Part shown: piece after piece, positions 26,864 to 37,075 of the stretch
Layout: every line of letters starts with the position of its first letter
How positions within the stretch are numbered: the stretch's first letter is position 1
Assembly (NCBI RefSeq): GCF_014646075.1
Contig: NZ_BMMT01000022.1
Location: forward strand, 25,820 to 89,819
Length of the DNA: 64,000 bases
Source: Saccharopolyspora thermophila
GTDB taxonomy: Bacteria; Actinomycetota; Actinomycetes; Mycobacteriales; Pseudonocardiaceae
Reading direction: 5' to 3'
Position numbers and translations under genes: made by a program
The notes under the pieces: model-generated
What the model saw: the letters and a program-made list of their open reading frames with translations, nothing else
Databases searched by the model: none
Told to the model about the DNA's origin: nothing

Positions 26864-28180
26864 TCAGCCGCGTAGGGCGGTGATCGCGTCGTGCAGTTGC
26901 CGCGCCACGTCGATGGACTCGTGCGCGCCGTCGTGGACGATGCGGCGGCCGTCAACGAACACCTCCCGCACGTCGTCGGCGCGGGCGACGGCCGGGACGG
27001 CCTGCGGCGCGACCCCCGCCAGGCGGGGCGAGCCGAGGTCCACGGTGACGAAGTCGGCGCGGGCCCCGGTGTCGAGCCGGCCCGCGTCGGTCCAGCCGAG
27101 CGCCCGGTGTCCCGCCGCGGTGGCCGCCTCCAGCAGGTCACCGGCGGTGAAGTGGCCGCGGGTCTCGCTGTCCAGGCGCTGGTAGGACTCCACGGCCTGC
27201 ACCTCGGCGAACGGGTCGATCACCGAGTGCCCGTCGCTGCCGACCGACAGCGGGCTGCCCGCGACGCGCAGTGCCGCGGCGGGGCCGATGCCGTCGGCGA
27301 GGTCGGCTTCGGTGGTCGGGCACAGGCACACACCGGTGCCGCTGCCGCCGAGCAGCGCCACGTCCGCCGCGGCGAGGTGCGTGGCGTGTACGGCGGTGAC
27401 GTCGCAGCCCAGGACCCCGTGCGATTCCAGCAGTTGCGTCGGGGTGCGGCCGTGGGCGGCGAGGCACGCCTCGTTCTCCGCGCGCTGCTCCGACAGATGC
27501 AGGTGCAGCGGTGCTTCGGTCTTGCGCGCCCAGGCGGTCACCTCCGGGATCTGCTCGGCCGGCACCGCGCGGACGGAATGCAGTGCGGCACCGAGACGAA
27601 CCCGGCTCCCGTCCAGTGTGGACTCGCTGAGGCGGTCGGCCCAGCCCGCCGCGTCGCCGTCGGAGAAGCGCAGCTGCACGCCGTGCAGCGGCCGGCCGAA
27701 ACCGCCCGCCAGGTAGCAGGTGTCCAGCAGGGTCAGCCGGATGCCGACGTCCTGGGCCGCCTGCGCGAGGGCGTGGCCCATGACGTTCGGGTCGGCGTAG
27801 CGGGCGCCGCCGGTGTCGTGGTGCACGTAGTGGAACTCGCCGACGCAGGTGATCCCGGCCGCCGCCATCTCGGCGTAGACGCCCAGCGCCAGCTGGTAGT
27901 AGCGGTCGGGGTCCAGCGCCGCGGCCACCTGGTACATCTGCTCGCGCCAGGTCCAGAACGTGCCGCGTGCTCCGGTGTTCCAGCCGCGCAGCGCCCGGTG
28001 AAACGCGTGCGAGTGCGCGTTCGCCATGCCCGGCAGGGTCAGGCCGGCGAGGCGTTGGGCGTGCTCGGGCGGGCGCTGCGCCGCGCCCACCCCGGTAATG
28101 CGGCCGTCGGTGACCTCGACGACCACGCCCGGCCGCGCGCCTTCGGGCAGCCAGGCCCATTCGCACCAGTAGGTCGTCAT
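26864..28180 (-). CDS. hutF: Formimidoylglutamate deiminase
   Basis: 438 residues from ATG 28180 (start [14 protein letters not shown]); a GTG three codons earlier overlaps the upstream stop (GTGA) and is an alternative. An amidohydrolase that converts N-formimino-L-glutamate to N-formyl-L-glutamate and ammonia. Metal-binding motifs are [26 protein letters not shown] and [11 protein letters not shown]. Its presence shows that histidine is degraded by the formylglutamate route, which then needs an N-formylglutamate hydrolase; the neighbouring M20 gene is the candidate. Confidence 0.95.
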   Translation of the reverse strand: MTTYWCEWAWLPEGARPGVVVEVTDGRITGVGAAQRPPEHAQRLAGLTLPGMANAHSHAFHRALRGWNTGARGTFWTWREQMYQVAAALDPDRYYQLALGVYAEMAAAGITCVGEFHYVHHDTGGARYADPNVMGHALAQAAQDVGIRLTLLDTCYLAGGFGRPLHGVQLRFSDGDAAGWADRLSESTLDGSRVRLGAALHSVRAVPAEQIPEVTAWARKTEAPLHLHLSEQRAENEACLAAHGRTPTQLLESHGVLGCDVTAVHATHLAAADVALLGGSGTGVCLCPTTEADLADGIGPAAALRVAGSPLSVGSDGHSVIDPFAEVQAVESYQRLDSETRGHFTAGDLLEAATAAGHRALGWTDAGRLDTGARADFVTVDLGSPRLAGVAPQAVPAVARADDVREVFVDGRRIVHDGAHESIDVARQLHDAITALRG

Positions 28181-28185
28181 CCGTC

Positions 28186-29388
28186 TCACCCCGCCAGGTG
28201 TTCCAGGACGCGGGCGAGCGCCTGCGCCCCCGACTCGCAGTCGTCCGGTTCGGCGTGTTCCTCGGGCGCGTGGCTGATGCCCGTCGGGTTACGCACGAAC
28301 AGCATCGCCGCGGGCACCTCGGCGGCGAGGACACCGGCGTCGTGCCCGGCCCCGGTGGGCAGGGCGGGCGCGCCGTCGAGCAGGCCGCTGAGCTGGTCGC
28401 GGAACGCGGTGTCGAAGTGCACGGTGTCCCCGTAGGACTCCTCGGTCACCGCCACGTCGCATCCTTCCGCGGCGGCGAATTCTCGTGCCAGCGCGGAGAG
28501 TTCGGTGACCATGGCGCGGGTCGAGCGGTCCTCGGGGGACCGCGCGTCCAGCCATACGTCCACTGTAGAGGGGATGACGTTGGTGCCGCCTGGGTTGGGC
28601 ACCAGGCGGCCCACCGTGGCCCGCCCGCCCTCGGTGCCCGCGGCCACCCGGCGCGCCTCCAGCACCAACCGCGAGGCGGGCAGCATCGGGTCGCGCCGGT
28701 CGCCGATCAGGGTCGCGCCCGCGTGGTTGCCCTGGCCGTGGAACCGGAACCGCCACCGGCCGTGCGCGAGGATCGACGACGCCACCGCCACCGGCCGGTC
28801 CAGGTCGACCAGGCCGCGGCCCTGCTCCACGTGCAGCTCGACGAACTGCCCGATGCGCCGCAGCGCCTCCTCGTCGCACCCCAGCCGCGCGGGATCGGCG
28901 CCGAAGGAGCGCACCGCTTCGGCGAGCGTCACGCCGTCGGGGTCGCGCAGGGCCAGTGCGCGGTCACGGTCGATCGTGCCCGCCAGCAGCCGCGAACCCA
29001 GGCACGGAACGCCGAACCGGCCGCCCTCCTCCTCGGCGAACACCACCACAGCCAGCGGACGCCGCGGCTGGAAATCCCGGGCGCGCAGCAGATCCACGGC
29101 GCTCAACGCGCTGACCACGCCCAGCGGGCCGTCGAAGGCACCACCGCCGGGCACCGAGTCCAGGTGGCTGCCGGTGACCACCGCGTCGTCACCCGGCTCG
29201 CCCCACCACGCCCAGATGTTGGTGTTGCGGTCGGCCTCCACCCGCAGGCCGCGGGCCTCGGCCTGCTCGGTGAACCACTCCCGCAACTGCCGCTCGGCGT
29301 CGTCGAAGACGTGCCGCGAGTAGCCGCCCCGCCGCCGGTCGACACCCACCTCGGCGATGGCCGCCATCAACTCGTTCGGACCCGCCAC
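28186..29388 (-). CDS. M20-family amidohydrolase (allantoate amidohydrolase-like) in the hut operon
   Basis: 400 residues from GTG 29388 (GAGGAG Shine-Dalgarno). Zn-dependent hydrolase of the carbamoylase/allantoate amidohydrolase group: metal ligands in GSHLDSVPGGGAFDG, FAEEEGGRFG, ELHVEQG and GAGHDAGVLA, and the SHAPEEH end motif. It lies between hutU and hutF in the hut operon, where N-formylglutamate deformylase (HutG) would be expected and is absent. It may hydrolyse N-formyl-L-glutamate to glutamate and formate (inference). Automatic names such as allantoate amidohydrolase may be misleading here. Confidence 0.88.
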   Translation of the reverse strand: MAGPNELMAAIAEVGVDRRRGGYSRHVFDDAERQLREWFTEQAEARGLRVEADRNTNIWAWWGEPGDDAVVTGSHLDSVPGGGAFDGPLGVVSALSAVDLLRARDFQPRRPLAVVVFAEEEGGRFGVPCLGSRLLAGTIDRDRALALRDPDGVTLAEAVRSFGADPARLGCDEEALRRIGQFVELHVEQGRGLVDLDRPVAVASSILAHGRWRFRFHGQGNHAGATLIGDRRDPMLPASRLVLEARRVAAGTEGGRATVGRLVPNPGGTNVIPSTVDVWLDARSPEDRSTRAMVTELSALAREFAAAEGCDVAVTEESYGDTVHFDTAFRDQLSGLLDGAPALPTGAGHDAGVLAAEVPAAMLFVRNPTGISHAPEEHAEPDDCESGAQALARVLEHLAG

Positions 29389-29435
29389 ACCTGCTCCTCA
29401 CTCCACGTCACCAGCACCGCGCATTCCCGCCCCGG

Positions 29436-31088
29436 TCACACCAACGGAGTGCGGACGCCGCGTTCGGCGGCGACCTGCTCGGCCCGCTCGTATCCCGCGT
29501 CGACGTGCCGGATCACGCCCATGCCCGGATCGTTGGTCAGCACCCGCTCCAGCTTCTGCGCCGCCAGCCCGGTGCCGTCGGCGACGCTGACCTGCCCGGC
29601 GTGCAGCGACCGGCCCATGCCGACCCCGCCACCGTGGTGCAGCGACACCCAGGTGGCCCCGGACGCCGTGTTGACCAGGGCGTTGAGCAGCGGCCAGTCC
29701 GCGACCGCGTCGGAGGTGTCGGCCATCGCCTCGGTCTCCCGGTACGGGGAGGCCACCGACCCGCAGTCGAGGTGGTCGCGGCCGAGCACCACCGGCGCCC
29801 GCAGCTCCCCGGACGCCACCATCTCGTTGAACCGCAGCCCCGCCTTGGCGCGCTCGCCGTAGCCGAGCCAGCAGATCCGCGCGGGCAGGCCCTGGAAGGA
29901 CACCTTCTCCCCGGCCAGCCGGATCCACCGCGCCAGGTGCTCGTCCTCCCCGAACAGCTCCAGGATCGCCCGGTCGGTCCGGGCGATGTCGGCCGGGTCA
30001 CCGGACAGCGCCGCCCACCGGAACGGGCCCTTGCCCTCGCAGAACAGCGGCCGGATGTAGGCGGGCACGAACCCGGGGTAGGCGAAGGCCCGCTCGTAGC
30101 CGCCGAGCTGCGCCTCGCCGCGCAGCGAGTTGCCGTAGTCGAAGACCTCCGCACCGGCGTCGAGGAACCCGACCATCGCCTCGACGTGCCTGGCCATCGA
30201 GTCCCGGGCCCGCTCGGTGAACTCGTCGGGTTTGCTGGCCGCGTAGTCGTCCCAGTCCTCCAGGGCGACGCCCAGCGGCAGGTACGACAGCGGGTCGTGC
30301 GCGGAGGTCTGGTCGGTGACGATGTCCACCGGGACGCCGCGCCGCAGCAGCTCCGGCAGCACCTCCGCGGCGTTGCCGATCAACCCCACCGAGTGCGCCC
30401 GCCTCTGCTGCTTGGCCGCCACCGCCTTGTCGATGGCGTCGTCGATGCCGTCGGCCACCTCGTCGAGGTAGCCGTGCCGGACGCGGCGGTGCGCGCGTTC
30501 CGGATCGCACTCGACGATTAGCGCCGCGCCCTCGTTCATGGTCACCGCGAGCGGCTGCGCGCCGCCCATGCCGCCGAGCCCGGCGGTGACGGTCAGCGTG
30601 CCGGCCAGGGTGCCGCCGAACTTCGTGCGGGCCACCGCGCCGAAGGTTTCGTAGGTGCCCTGCAGGATGCCCTGGGTGCCGATGTAGATCCACGATCCGG
30701 CGGTCATCTGGCCGTACATCATCAGCCCGAGCGCGTCGAGGCGGCGGAACTCCGACCAGTTCGCCCAGTCGCCGACCAGGTTGGAGTTGGCGATCAGCAC
30801 CCGCGGCGCCCACTCGTGGGTGCGCAGCACCCCGACGGGCTTGCCGGACTGCACCAGCAGCGTCTCGTCCTCGCGCAGGTCGGTGAGCTCGCGGACGATC
30901 GCGTCGAAGCAGGCCCAGTTGCGCGCGGCCTTGCCGGTGCCGCCGTAGACGACCAGGTCGTCGGGCCGCTCGGCGACCTCGGGGTCGAGGTTGTTCATCA
31001 GCATCCGCAGCGGTGCTTCGGTGCTCCAGCCGCGCGCGGTCAGGGTCGTGCCGCGCGGGGCCCGCACGGTTCGTGCTTCAGCGGTCAT
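29436..31088 (-). CDS. hutU: Urocanate hydratase
   Basis: 550 residues from ATG 31088, the normal length. It converts urocanate to imidazolone propionate with tightly bound NAD. Conserved parts seen: [28 protein letters not shown] (NAD site), [26 protein letters not shown] and the region [13 protein letters not shown] that carries the catalytic Cys, then [17 protein letters not shown]. 76 nt downstream of hutH in one operon. Confidence 0.97.
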   Translation of the reverse strand: MTAEARTVRAPRGTTLTARGWSTEAPLRMLMNNLDPEVAERPDDLVVYGGTGKAARNWACFDAIVRELTDLREDETLLVQSGKPVGVLRTHEWAPRVLIANSNLVGDWANWSEFRRLDALGLMMYGQMTAGSWIYIGTQGILQGTYETFGAVARTKFGGTLAGTLTVTAGLGGMGGAQPLAVTMNEGAALIVECDPERAHRRVRHGYLDEVADGIDDAIDKAVAAKQQRRAHSVGLIGNAAEVLPELLRRGVPVDIVTDQTSAHDPLSYLPLGVALEDWDDYAASKPDEFTERARDSMARHVEAMVGFLDAGAEVFDYGNSLRGEAQLGGYERAFAYPGFVPAYIRPLFCEGKGPFRWAALSGDPADIARTDRAILELFGEDEHLARWIRLAGEKVSFQGLPARICWLGYGERAKAGLRFNEMVASGELRAPVVLGRDHLDCGSVASPYRETEAMADTSDAVADWPLLNALVNTASGATWVSLHHGGGVGMGRSLHAGQVSVADGTGLAAQKLERVLTNDPGMGVIRHVDAGYERAEQVAAERGVRTPLV

Positions 31089-31164
31089 GCCACCCTCCGG
31101 TCCACTGTGTACTGCGGGACACCCGCACCCGGTCGGCTCACATGAGCGAGAGTTGGAACACCGC

Positions 31165-32718
31165 TCATGACTCCTCCAGGGCGGAGTCCACGAATCCGGC
31201 GGCGGTGGCGCGCACCGCGCCGGAGCGGATCAGGTCCTCGGCCGCGGCGATCTCCGGCGCGATGTGGCGGTCCGCGCCCGGGCCGGGCACGCGGCCGCGC
31301 AGCAGGTCGCGGACCGCGGCGGTGGCCGGGGCCGGGGTCAGCGGGGCGCGCAGGTCCAGGGCGCGGGCCGCGGTGAGCAGTTCGACGGCGAGCACGGTTG
31401 TCAGCCCGTCGATGCCGCGGCGCAGCTTGCGCGCCGCCGACCAGCCCATCGACACGTGGTCCTCCTGCATGGCGCTGGTGGGGATGGAGTCCACCGACGC
31501 CGGAACCGCCAGCCGCTTCAGCTCCGACACCAGCCCGGCCTGCGTGTAGTGGGCGATCATGTGCCCCGAGTCCACGCCCGGGTCGTCGGCCAGGAACGCG
31601 GGCAGTCCGTGCGAGCGGGCCACGTCGAGCATCCGGTCGGTGCGGCGTTCGGCCATGCTCGCCACGTCGGCGAGCGGGATGGCCAGGAAGTCCAGCACGT
31701 AGGCCAGCGGGGCGCCGTGGAAGTTGCCGTTGGACTCCACGCGTCCGTCCTCGAGCACCACCGGGTTGTCGATGGCGGCGGCGAGTTCGCGATCGGCCAC
31801 GGTTTCGGCGTGGGCGACGGTGTCCCGGGCCGCGCCGTGCACCTGCGGGGCGCAGCGCAGCGAGTAGGCGTCCTGCACCCGGGTGCAGTCGGGGCCCCGG
31901 TGGCTGGCCACGATCTCCGAACCCGACAGCAGCGCCGCCATCCGGGCCGCGGACACCGCCTGGCCGGGGTGCGGGCGCAGCTGCTGCAGGTCGGCGGCGA
32001 AGACCCGGTCGGTGCCCAGCAGCGCCTCCACGCTCATCGCCGCGGTCACGTCGGCCACGTCGAGCAGGGCGGACAGGTCGTGTGCGGCGAGCACGAGCAT
32101 GCCCAGCATGCCGTCGGTGCCGTTGGTCAGCGCCAGGCCCTCCTTCTCGGCCAGCGAGACCGGCTCGATGCCCGCCTCGGCGAGCGCCTCCGCGGCCGGG
32201 CGGCGGCGGCCGGCGGCGTCGAACACCTCGCCCTCGCCGATGAGGGCCAGCGCCACGGACGCCAACGGCGCGAGGTCACCGGAGCAGCCGAGGGAGCCGA
32301 ACTCGTGCACCACCGGCACGATCCCGGCGTTGAGCAGCGCCACCAGCGCGTGCGCGGTCTCCGGCCGGACCCCGGTGCGGCCGGTGGCGATGGTGTGCAG
32401 GCGCAGCAGCATCTGCGCGCGCACCACCTCCGGTTCGACGGCCGCTCCGGCGCCCGCGGCGTGCGAGCGCACGAAGGACTGCTGGAGGGCGGCGCGCCGG
32501 TCGGTCGGGATGTGCCGGACGGCCAGCGCGCCGAAACCGGTCGAGACCCCGTAGACGGGCCGCTGCTCGGCGGCGAGCGCGTCGATGTGTTTGCGGGTCG
32601 CCGCGATGCCCTGCTCGGCGAGCTGGGTCAGGGCCACCTGGGCGCCGCCACGGGCGACCTGGACCACCTGGTCGCGGCGCAGCGGTTCCGGGCCGACGTC
32701 GAGCACGTTGTCCTGCAT
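31165..32718 (-). CDS. hutH: Histidine ammonia-lyase
   Basis: 517 residues from ATG 32718 (GGGATGGAG upstream). It removes ammonia from histidine to give urocanate. N-terminal [11 protein letters not shown] and the MIO-forming loop are present. The loop reads [14 protein letters not shown], so the prosthetic group would form from Cys-Ser-Gly rather than the usual Ala-Ser-Gly, as I recall for actinobacterial histidases. First gene of the hut operon, divergent from an IclR regulator with a palindrome between them. Confidence 0.95.
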   Translation of the reverse strand: MQDNVLDVGPEPLRRDQVVQVARGGAQVALTQLAEQGIAATRKHIDALAAEQRPVYGVSTGFGALAVRHIPTDRRAALQQSFVRSHAAGAGAAVEPEVVRAQMLLRLHTIATGRTGVRPETAHALVALLNAGIVPVVHEFGSLGCSGDLAPLASVALALIGEGEVFDAAGRRRPAAEALAEAGIEPVSLAEKEGLALTNGTDGMLGMLVLAAHDLSALLDVADVTAAMSVEALLGTDRVFAADLQQLRPHPGQAVSAARMAALLSGSEIVASHRGPDCTRVQDAYSLRCAPQVHGAARDTVAHAETVADRELAAAIDNPVVLEDGRVESNGNFHGAPLAYVLDFLAIPLADVASMAERRTDRMLDVARSHGLPAFLADDPGVDSGHMIAHYTQAGLVSELKRLAVPASVDSIPTSAMQEDHVSMGWSAARKLRRGIDGLTTVLAVELLTAARALDLRAPLTPAPATAAVRDLLRGRVPGPGADRHIAPEIAAAEDLIRSGAVRATAAGFVDSALEES

Positions 32719-32772
32719 GACTCCATCCCAGCGCCGCTGCCGCGCTGGCTGAAGCCCGGATAGGGTGAGAGT

Positions 32773-32788
32773 GTCTGAGATACCAGAC
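32773..32788. promoter_or_regulatory. Putative IclR-type operator between hutH and its regulator
   Basis: GTCTG-AGATAC-CAGAC, a 5-bp perfect dyad with a 6-bp centre, in the 82-nt gap between divergent hutH and the IclR gene. It lies 13 nt upstream of the regulator ATG and just upstream of a TATCCG (-10-like) on the hutH side, so it could control both genes. TCTG-N-CAGA forms are common IclR-family sites. Confidence 0.6.
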
Positions 32789-32800
32789 GGGAGGTCGCAG

Positions 32801-33592
32801 ATGGGTGGCAGCAGCGACGTCCCGGCGCTGCGGCGGGGGTTGGCGATCCTGCAGGTGCTGGCGGGGCGGGCGGGACCGGTGTCGGCCAGCGTCATCGCCC
32901 GCGAGCTCGGCCTGCCCCGCTCGACGACCTACCACCTGCTGGCGGAGCTGGTGTCGGCCGGGTTCGCGATCCACCTGCCGGAGGAGCGGCGCTACGGGCT
33001 GGGCATGGCGGCCTTCGAACTCGGCTCGGCCTACCTGCGGCACGACCCGTTGGAACGTCTCGCCGGGCCGCTGCTGCGGCGGCTGGTGGACCAGGTGGGC
33101 CGCACCGCGCACCTGGGCGTGCTGCACGCGGGCGAGTCGCTGTATCTGATCAAGGAGCGGCCGTCCCAGCCGCAGACGCTGGTCACCGACGTGGGGGTGC
33201 GGCTGCCCGCGCAGCTGACCGCGTCGGGGCGCGCGATGCTGGCGCACCTGCCCGCCGCGCACGTGCGGGCCCTGCTGCCCTCGCGGGAGCAGTTCGTGCT
33301 GCGCACCGACCGGGGCCCGCGGAACCTGCCGGAACTGCGCCGCCTGCTGGCGGCCGAGCGCCGCCGCGGCTGGGCGGTGGAGGACGGTTACGTGACGGCG
33401 GGTTTCGCCTCGGTGGCCTGCGCGGTGTTCGACCACTCGGCCCGGCCGATCGCCTCGATCAGCGTCACCTTCCGCCATTTCTGCGACACCCCGGACGGCA
33501 CCGAGTGCGGCAACACCTGGCCGGAGCTGGCGGAGCAGGTCCGGCGCACGGCGGCGGAACTGACCACCCGCATCAGCGGGCGCACCGCCTGA
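32801..33592 (+). CDS. IclR-family regulator, likely controlling hut
   Basis: 263 residues from ATG 32801 (GGGAGG 6 nt upstream). N-terminal winged HTH (LRRGLAILQVLAGRAGPVSA, then LPRSTTYHLLAEL) and a C-terminal IclR effector domain. It is divergent from hutHU-M20-FI with a palindrome between, so it is the probable hut repressor, with urocanate or histidine as likely effectors (inference). Actinobacterial hut genes are not controlled by the HutC used in proteobacteria. Confidence 0.9.
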   Translation: MGGSSDVPALRRGLAILQVLAGRAGPVSASVIARELGLPRSTTYHLLAELVSAGFAIHLPEERRYGLGMAAFELGSAYLRHDPLERLAGPLLRRLVDQVGRTAHLGVLHAGESLYLIKERPSQPQTLVTDVGVRLPAQLTASGRAMLAHLPAAHVRALLPSREQFVLRTDRGPRNLPELRRLLAAERRRGWAVEDGYVTAGFASVACAVFDHSARPIASISVTFRHFCDTPDGTECGNTWPELAEQVRRTAAELTTRISGRTA

Positions 33593-33608
33593 CGCGCCGC
33601 CGGGGTGG

Positions 33609-34487
33609 TCAGCGGCCGAGCGTGGCGACGAACTCCTTGGCGACGTCCGCCGGGTTGGCCTTGTCCACCTCCAGGCGGCGGTTGAGCTCGGTGAGCTTGG
33701 CGGTGTCGAGCGCGCGGGAGACCCGGTTCAGCGCGTCCGCCTGCTGCGGCGTCAGCGCGCCCTTGTGGACCAGCGGGACCACGTTCTGTGCCGGGAACAT
33801 GTGCTTCGGGTCCGCCAGCGGCACCAGGTTGTTCACCGCGATCTGGGACGAGGTGGTGAACAGGTTCGCCACCTGGATCTGGTTGCTGGTCAACGCGTCC
33901 ACCGTGATGGTGCCCGCCTCCACGCTGCGGATCTCCTTGAACCGGCAGCCGTAGTCCACGGCGATCCTGGCCTCCCACCGCGACTTCCACTCGGCGGGCG
34001 CGCCGAGCACGAACTCGCCACAGCGCGGCCCCAGATCGGCCATCGACCGCACCCCGGTCGCGGCCGTCGCGGCGGTCACCGCCAGCACGTCGGAGTCCTC
34101 CGCCGGGGACGGCTCCAGCAGCTCCATGTCCGGCCCGACAGCGCCCTGGAGCTGGTCGTAGACCTGCTGGGACTCGGTGGCGGACGACTGGGGGTCGAGG
34201 TACTCCAGCAGGTTGCCGGTGTAGTCGGGCACCACGGCCAGCTCACCGTTGCGGACCGCGTTGACGTAGAACTCGCGAGCCCCGATGCGCGGCCGGGTCT
34301 CCACCTGCGCCCCGGTGGTTTTCAGCGCCTCCGCGTAGATGTGCATCAGCAGCTCGCTTTCGGCGAAGTCGGCCGAGCCGACCACCAGCGCACCGCCCTG
34401 CTCCCGGTTGGCCTCCAACGGGTCCCGCGCGCCGCAGCCGGTCAGCAGCAGAACGGCCGCGGCCACGCCCGCCAGCAAGCGCCTCAT
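33609..34487 (-). CDS. Glycine-betaine/choline-type ABC substrate-binding lipoprotein
   Basis: 292 residues from ATG 34487. The signal peptide ends in a lipobox (LLTGCG), giving lipid anchoring at Cys19. The mature part is an OpuAC/OsmX-type binding protein (VVGSADFAESELLMHIYAEA, VVPDYTGNLLEYL and similar). Last of four minus-strand genes with overlapping starts, a complete importer for an osmoprotectant quaternary amine. EgtU-type ergothioneine binding belongs to the same fold, so the substrate is not certain. Confidence 0.85.
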   Translation of the reverse strand: MRRLLAGVAAAVLLLTGCGARDPLEANREQGGALVVGSADFAESELLMHIYAEALKTTGAQVETRPRIGAREFYVNAVRNGELAVVPDYTGNLLEYLDPQSSATESQQVYDQLQGAVGPDMELLEPSPAEDSDVLAVTAATAATGVRSMADLGPRCGEFVLGAPAEWKSRWEARIAVDYGCRFKEIRSVEAGTITVDALTSNQIQVANLFTTSSQIAVNNLVPLADPKHMFPAQNVVPLVHKGALTPQQADALNRVSRALDTAKLTELNRRLEVDKANPADVAKEFVATLGR

Positions 34488-35167
34488 CAATCCCTACCTC
34501 CTCGTCGGGCGGCCAGCACCAGGCCGCGCGGCACCAGCAACCGCGTCGCACCGGCCAACACCAGGTCCAGCAGCACCGCCAGCACCGCGATCGCGATCGC
34601 CGCCGACGCCATCTGCGCGTAGTCGCTGATCTTCAACCCGTCCAGCAGGATTCGGCCCAGCCCGCCGAGCCCCACGTAGGCAGCGACCGCCGCGGTGGCC
34701 ACCACCTGCAACATCGCGCTGCGCACCCCGCCGAGCACCAGCGGCAGCGCGGTGGGCAGCTCGACCTGCCACAGGCGCTGCGCGGACGTCATGCCCACGC
34801 CCCTGGCCGCGTCGACCGCGTCGGCCGGGGCGTTGCGGACACCGGCGTAGGCGCCGGAGAGGATCGCCGGGACGGCCAGCACCACGAGCCCGGCCAGCGC
34901 GGGCGCCTCGCCCAGCCCGAAGCCGAGCACCAAAAGCGTCACCAGGCCCAGCGTGGGCAGCGCGCGCATCGCGTTGCTCAGCCCCACCACGACCACCGAA
35001 CCCCGCCCGGTGTGTCCGATGTAGACGCCCAGGGGCACGGCGATCAGTGCCGCGACGGTCACCGAGAGCACGCAGTAGTACAGGTGGCGGAGGGTCTGTG
35101 CCAGCAGGCCGCCCGGCCCGGTCCAGTGCGCCGGGTCGGTCAGCCAGATGACGATCTCGTCGATCAT
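34487..35167 (-). CDS. Osmoprotectant ABC importer permease (OpuCB/OpuCD type)
   Basis: 226 residues from ATG 35167, overlapping the preceding stop by 4 nt (ATGA). Five or six membrane helices. The coupling loop with EAA motif reads AARGVGMTSAQRLWQVELPT, then PLVLGGVR. N-terminal WLTDPAHWTGPGGL is typical of the proW-like permeases. It works with the second permease and the CBS-domain ATPase. Confidence 0.88.
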   Translation of the reverse strand: MIDEIVIWLTDPAHWTGPGGLLAQTLRHLYYCVLSVTVAALIAVPLGVYIGHTGRGSVVVVGLSNAMRALPTLGLVTLLVLGFGLGEAPALAGLVVLAVPAILSGAYAGVRNAPADAVDAARGVGMTSAQRLWQVELPTALPLVLGGVRSAMLQVVATAAVAAYVGLGGLGRILLDGLKISDYAQMASAAIAIAVLAVLLDLVLAGATRLLVPRGLVLAARRGGRD

Positions 35168-35808
35168 GCGCGCCTCGCCCACGGGGTCGCCCACCGCCAC
35201 AGCACCACCAGCAGCAGGTCCACCACCAGCGCCAGCAGCAGCGTCAGCACGATGCCCACCACGATCTGTACCGGGTAGTCGCGCTGGAAGCCGTCGGTGA
35301 ACAGCCGCCCCAACCCGCCGATGCCCACCAGCGCGCCCACGCTGACCAGGCTGATGTTGCTCACCGACGCCACCCGCACCGAGGCGGCCAGCACCGGCAC
35401 CGCCAGCGGCAGCTCCACCGCCAAAAACCGCCGCCCCGGCCGGTAGCCCATCGCGGTGGCCGCGGCGACGACGTGCGCGGGCACGGACTCCAGCGCGTCC
35501 AGCACCGGGCGCACCAGCAGCGCCGCGGTGTAGAGGGTGAGGGCGATGACCACGTTGGCCGACGACAGCAGCGGTGTGCCGAGGATGCCGGGGATCAGCA
35601 CGAACAGCGCCAGCGACGGGATCGTGTAGACGATGTTCGCCGCGGCCTGCAGGGGGCCACGCAGCCACGGCACCCGCTGGGCGAGCCGCCCCAGCGGCAG
35701 GGCCAGCAGAACGCCGAGCAGCAGCGGCAGCAGAGCCAGGTAGAGGTGCTCGGCGAGCTGCGCGAGCACCAGTTCGCGGTTGCTGGGGCTGGCGAAGAAG
35801 TCGATCAC
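35164..35808 (-). CDS. Osmoprotectant ABC importer permease, second subunit
   Basis: 214 residues from GTG 35808, overlapping the ATPase stop by 4 nt (GTGA). Start VIDFFASPSNRELVLAQLAE. EAA loop: AATAMGYRPGRRFLAVELPL. Five or six membrane segments. Paired with the other permease, giving the usual asymmetric OpuC heterodimer. Confidence 0.88.
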   Translation of the reverse strand: MIDFFASPSNRELVLAQLAEHLYLALLPLLLGVLLALPLGRLAQRVPWLRGPLQAAANIVYTIPSLALFVLIPGILGTPLLSSANVVIALTLYTAALLVRPVLDALESVPAHVVAAATAMGYRPGRRFLAVELPLAVPVLAASVRVASVSNISLVSVGALVGIGGLGRLFTDGFQRDYPVQIVVGIVLTLLLALVVDLLLVVLWRWATPWARRA

Positions 35809-36890
35809 GGCACCCCACCCCGCTGCTGGTCCAGCACGTCCAGGACGTGCCGGGCGGTGATCACGCCGACGTAGCGGCCGTCGTCGTCGACCACGACACC
35901 CAGCCCTGACGGCGCGGACAGCGCGGCGTCCAGCGCACCGCGCAGCGACGTGTGCTCGGTGTAGAGCGAGCCGCCGGCGACCAGTTGGTCCTCGGTGAGC
36001 GGACCGTCCACCCCGGTGCCCGGCGGCAGCCAGCCGCGCGGTCGGCCCGCCGCGTCCAGCGCCAGCCGCCACTCCGGGTTCGGCTGCGTCCGCTCGCCGA
36101 GGTCCACCGTGCAGACCGGTTTCGGCCGCACCCCGTCGGAGTCCACGAAGGACAGCCGCCGGTAGCCCCGGTCGCGGCCCACGAACGACGTCACGAAGTC
36201 GTCGGCCGGTTCGGCGAGCAAGTCGTCCGGCTCGGCGTACTGCACCAGGTGGCCGCCCTGCCGCAGCACCGCCACCTTCTCCCCGAGCTTGATCGCCTCG
36301 TCGATGTCGTGGGTGACGAACAGGACGGTCTTGTCCAGCTCGCCCTGCAGCCGCAGCAGCTCGTCCTGCAGCCCCTCGCGCACCACCGGGTCGACGGCGC
36401 TGAACGGCTCGTCCATCAGCAGCACCGGCGGGTCGGCGGCCAGCGCCCGCGCCACCCCGACGCGCTGTTGCTGGCCGCCCGACAGTTGCGCCGGGTAGCG
36501 GCTGCCGAGGTGCTGCGGGAGCCCGACCAGTTCGAGCAGCTCCCCGGCGCGCGTCCGGGCGGCGCGCCGGCTGGCGCCCGACAGCACCGGCACGGTCGCG
36601 ATGTTGTCCAGCACGGTGCGGTGCGGGAACAGCCCGGCCTGCTGGATGACGTAGCCGATGCCGCGGCGCAGCTGCGCCGGGTCGCGGTCACGCACGTCCG
36701 CGCCCCCGACCAGCACAGTGCCCGACGACGGCTCGATCATCCGGTTCACCATCCGCATCAGGGTGGTCTTGCCGCACCCCGACGGCCCCACCAGCACGGT
36801 GATGGTGCCCGACTGCACCGACAGGCTCAGCTCGTGGACGGCGACGGTGCCGTTGTCGTATTCCTTGCGCACGGCCTGGAACTCGATCAT
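35805..36890 (-). CDS. Osmoprotectant ABC importer ATPase with CBS domains
   Basis: 361 residues from ATG 36890. NBD with Walker A GPSGCGKTT, signature LSGGQQQRV, Walker B VLLMDEPFSAVDP and an H-loop THD. The C-terminal third (about 245-361) holds a CBS-type pair (GPLTEDQLVAGGSL, GVVVDDDGRYVGVITARHVL) that in OpuA-type ATPases senses ionic strength. First gene of the four-gene operon. It is divergent from the polyamine synthase gene. Confidence 0.9.
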   Translation of the reverse strand: MIEFQAVRKEYDNGTVAVHELSLSVQSGTITVLVGPSGCGKTTLMRMVNRMIEPSSGTVLVGGADVRDRDPAQLRRGIGYVIQQAGLFPHRTVLDNIATVPVLSGASRRAARTRAGELLELVGLPQHLGSRYPAQLSGGQQQRVGVARALAADPPVLLMDEPFSAVDPVVREGLQDELLRLQGELDKTVLFVTHDIDEAIKLGEKVAVLRQGGHLVQYAEPDDLLAEPADDFVTSFVGRDRGYRRLSFVDSDGVRPKPVCTVDLGERTQPNPEWRLALDAAGRPRGWLPPGTGVDGPLTEDQLVAGGSLYTEHTSLRGALDAALSAPSGLGVVVDDDGRYVGVITARHVLDVLDQQRGGVP

Positions 36891-37075
36891 CCGAGCCCCC
36901 TCACGGATCGTCGCGTCCCTCGAACGCGGCCGACCCTAGCTCGATCGACGCCATCCTGCGATCGTGCGAGATCGACGCGTGATCTTCGCAACTCGCCGGA
37001 CCAGCGTGGTCCCACCCAGTGGGAGGTCCGGCGCGGCGGCGACCGCGCCGGACACGCCGTAAGCTCGACAATCCG

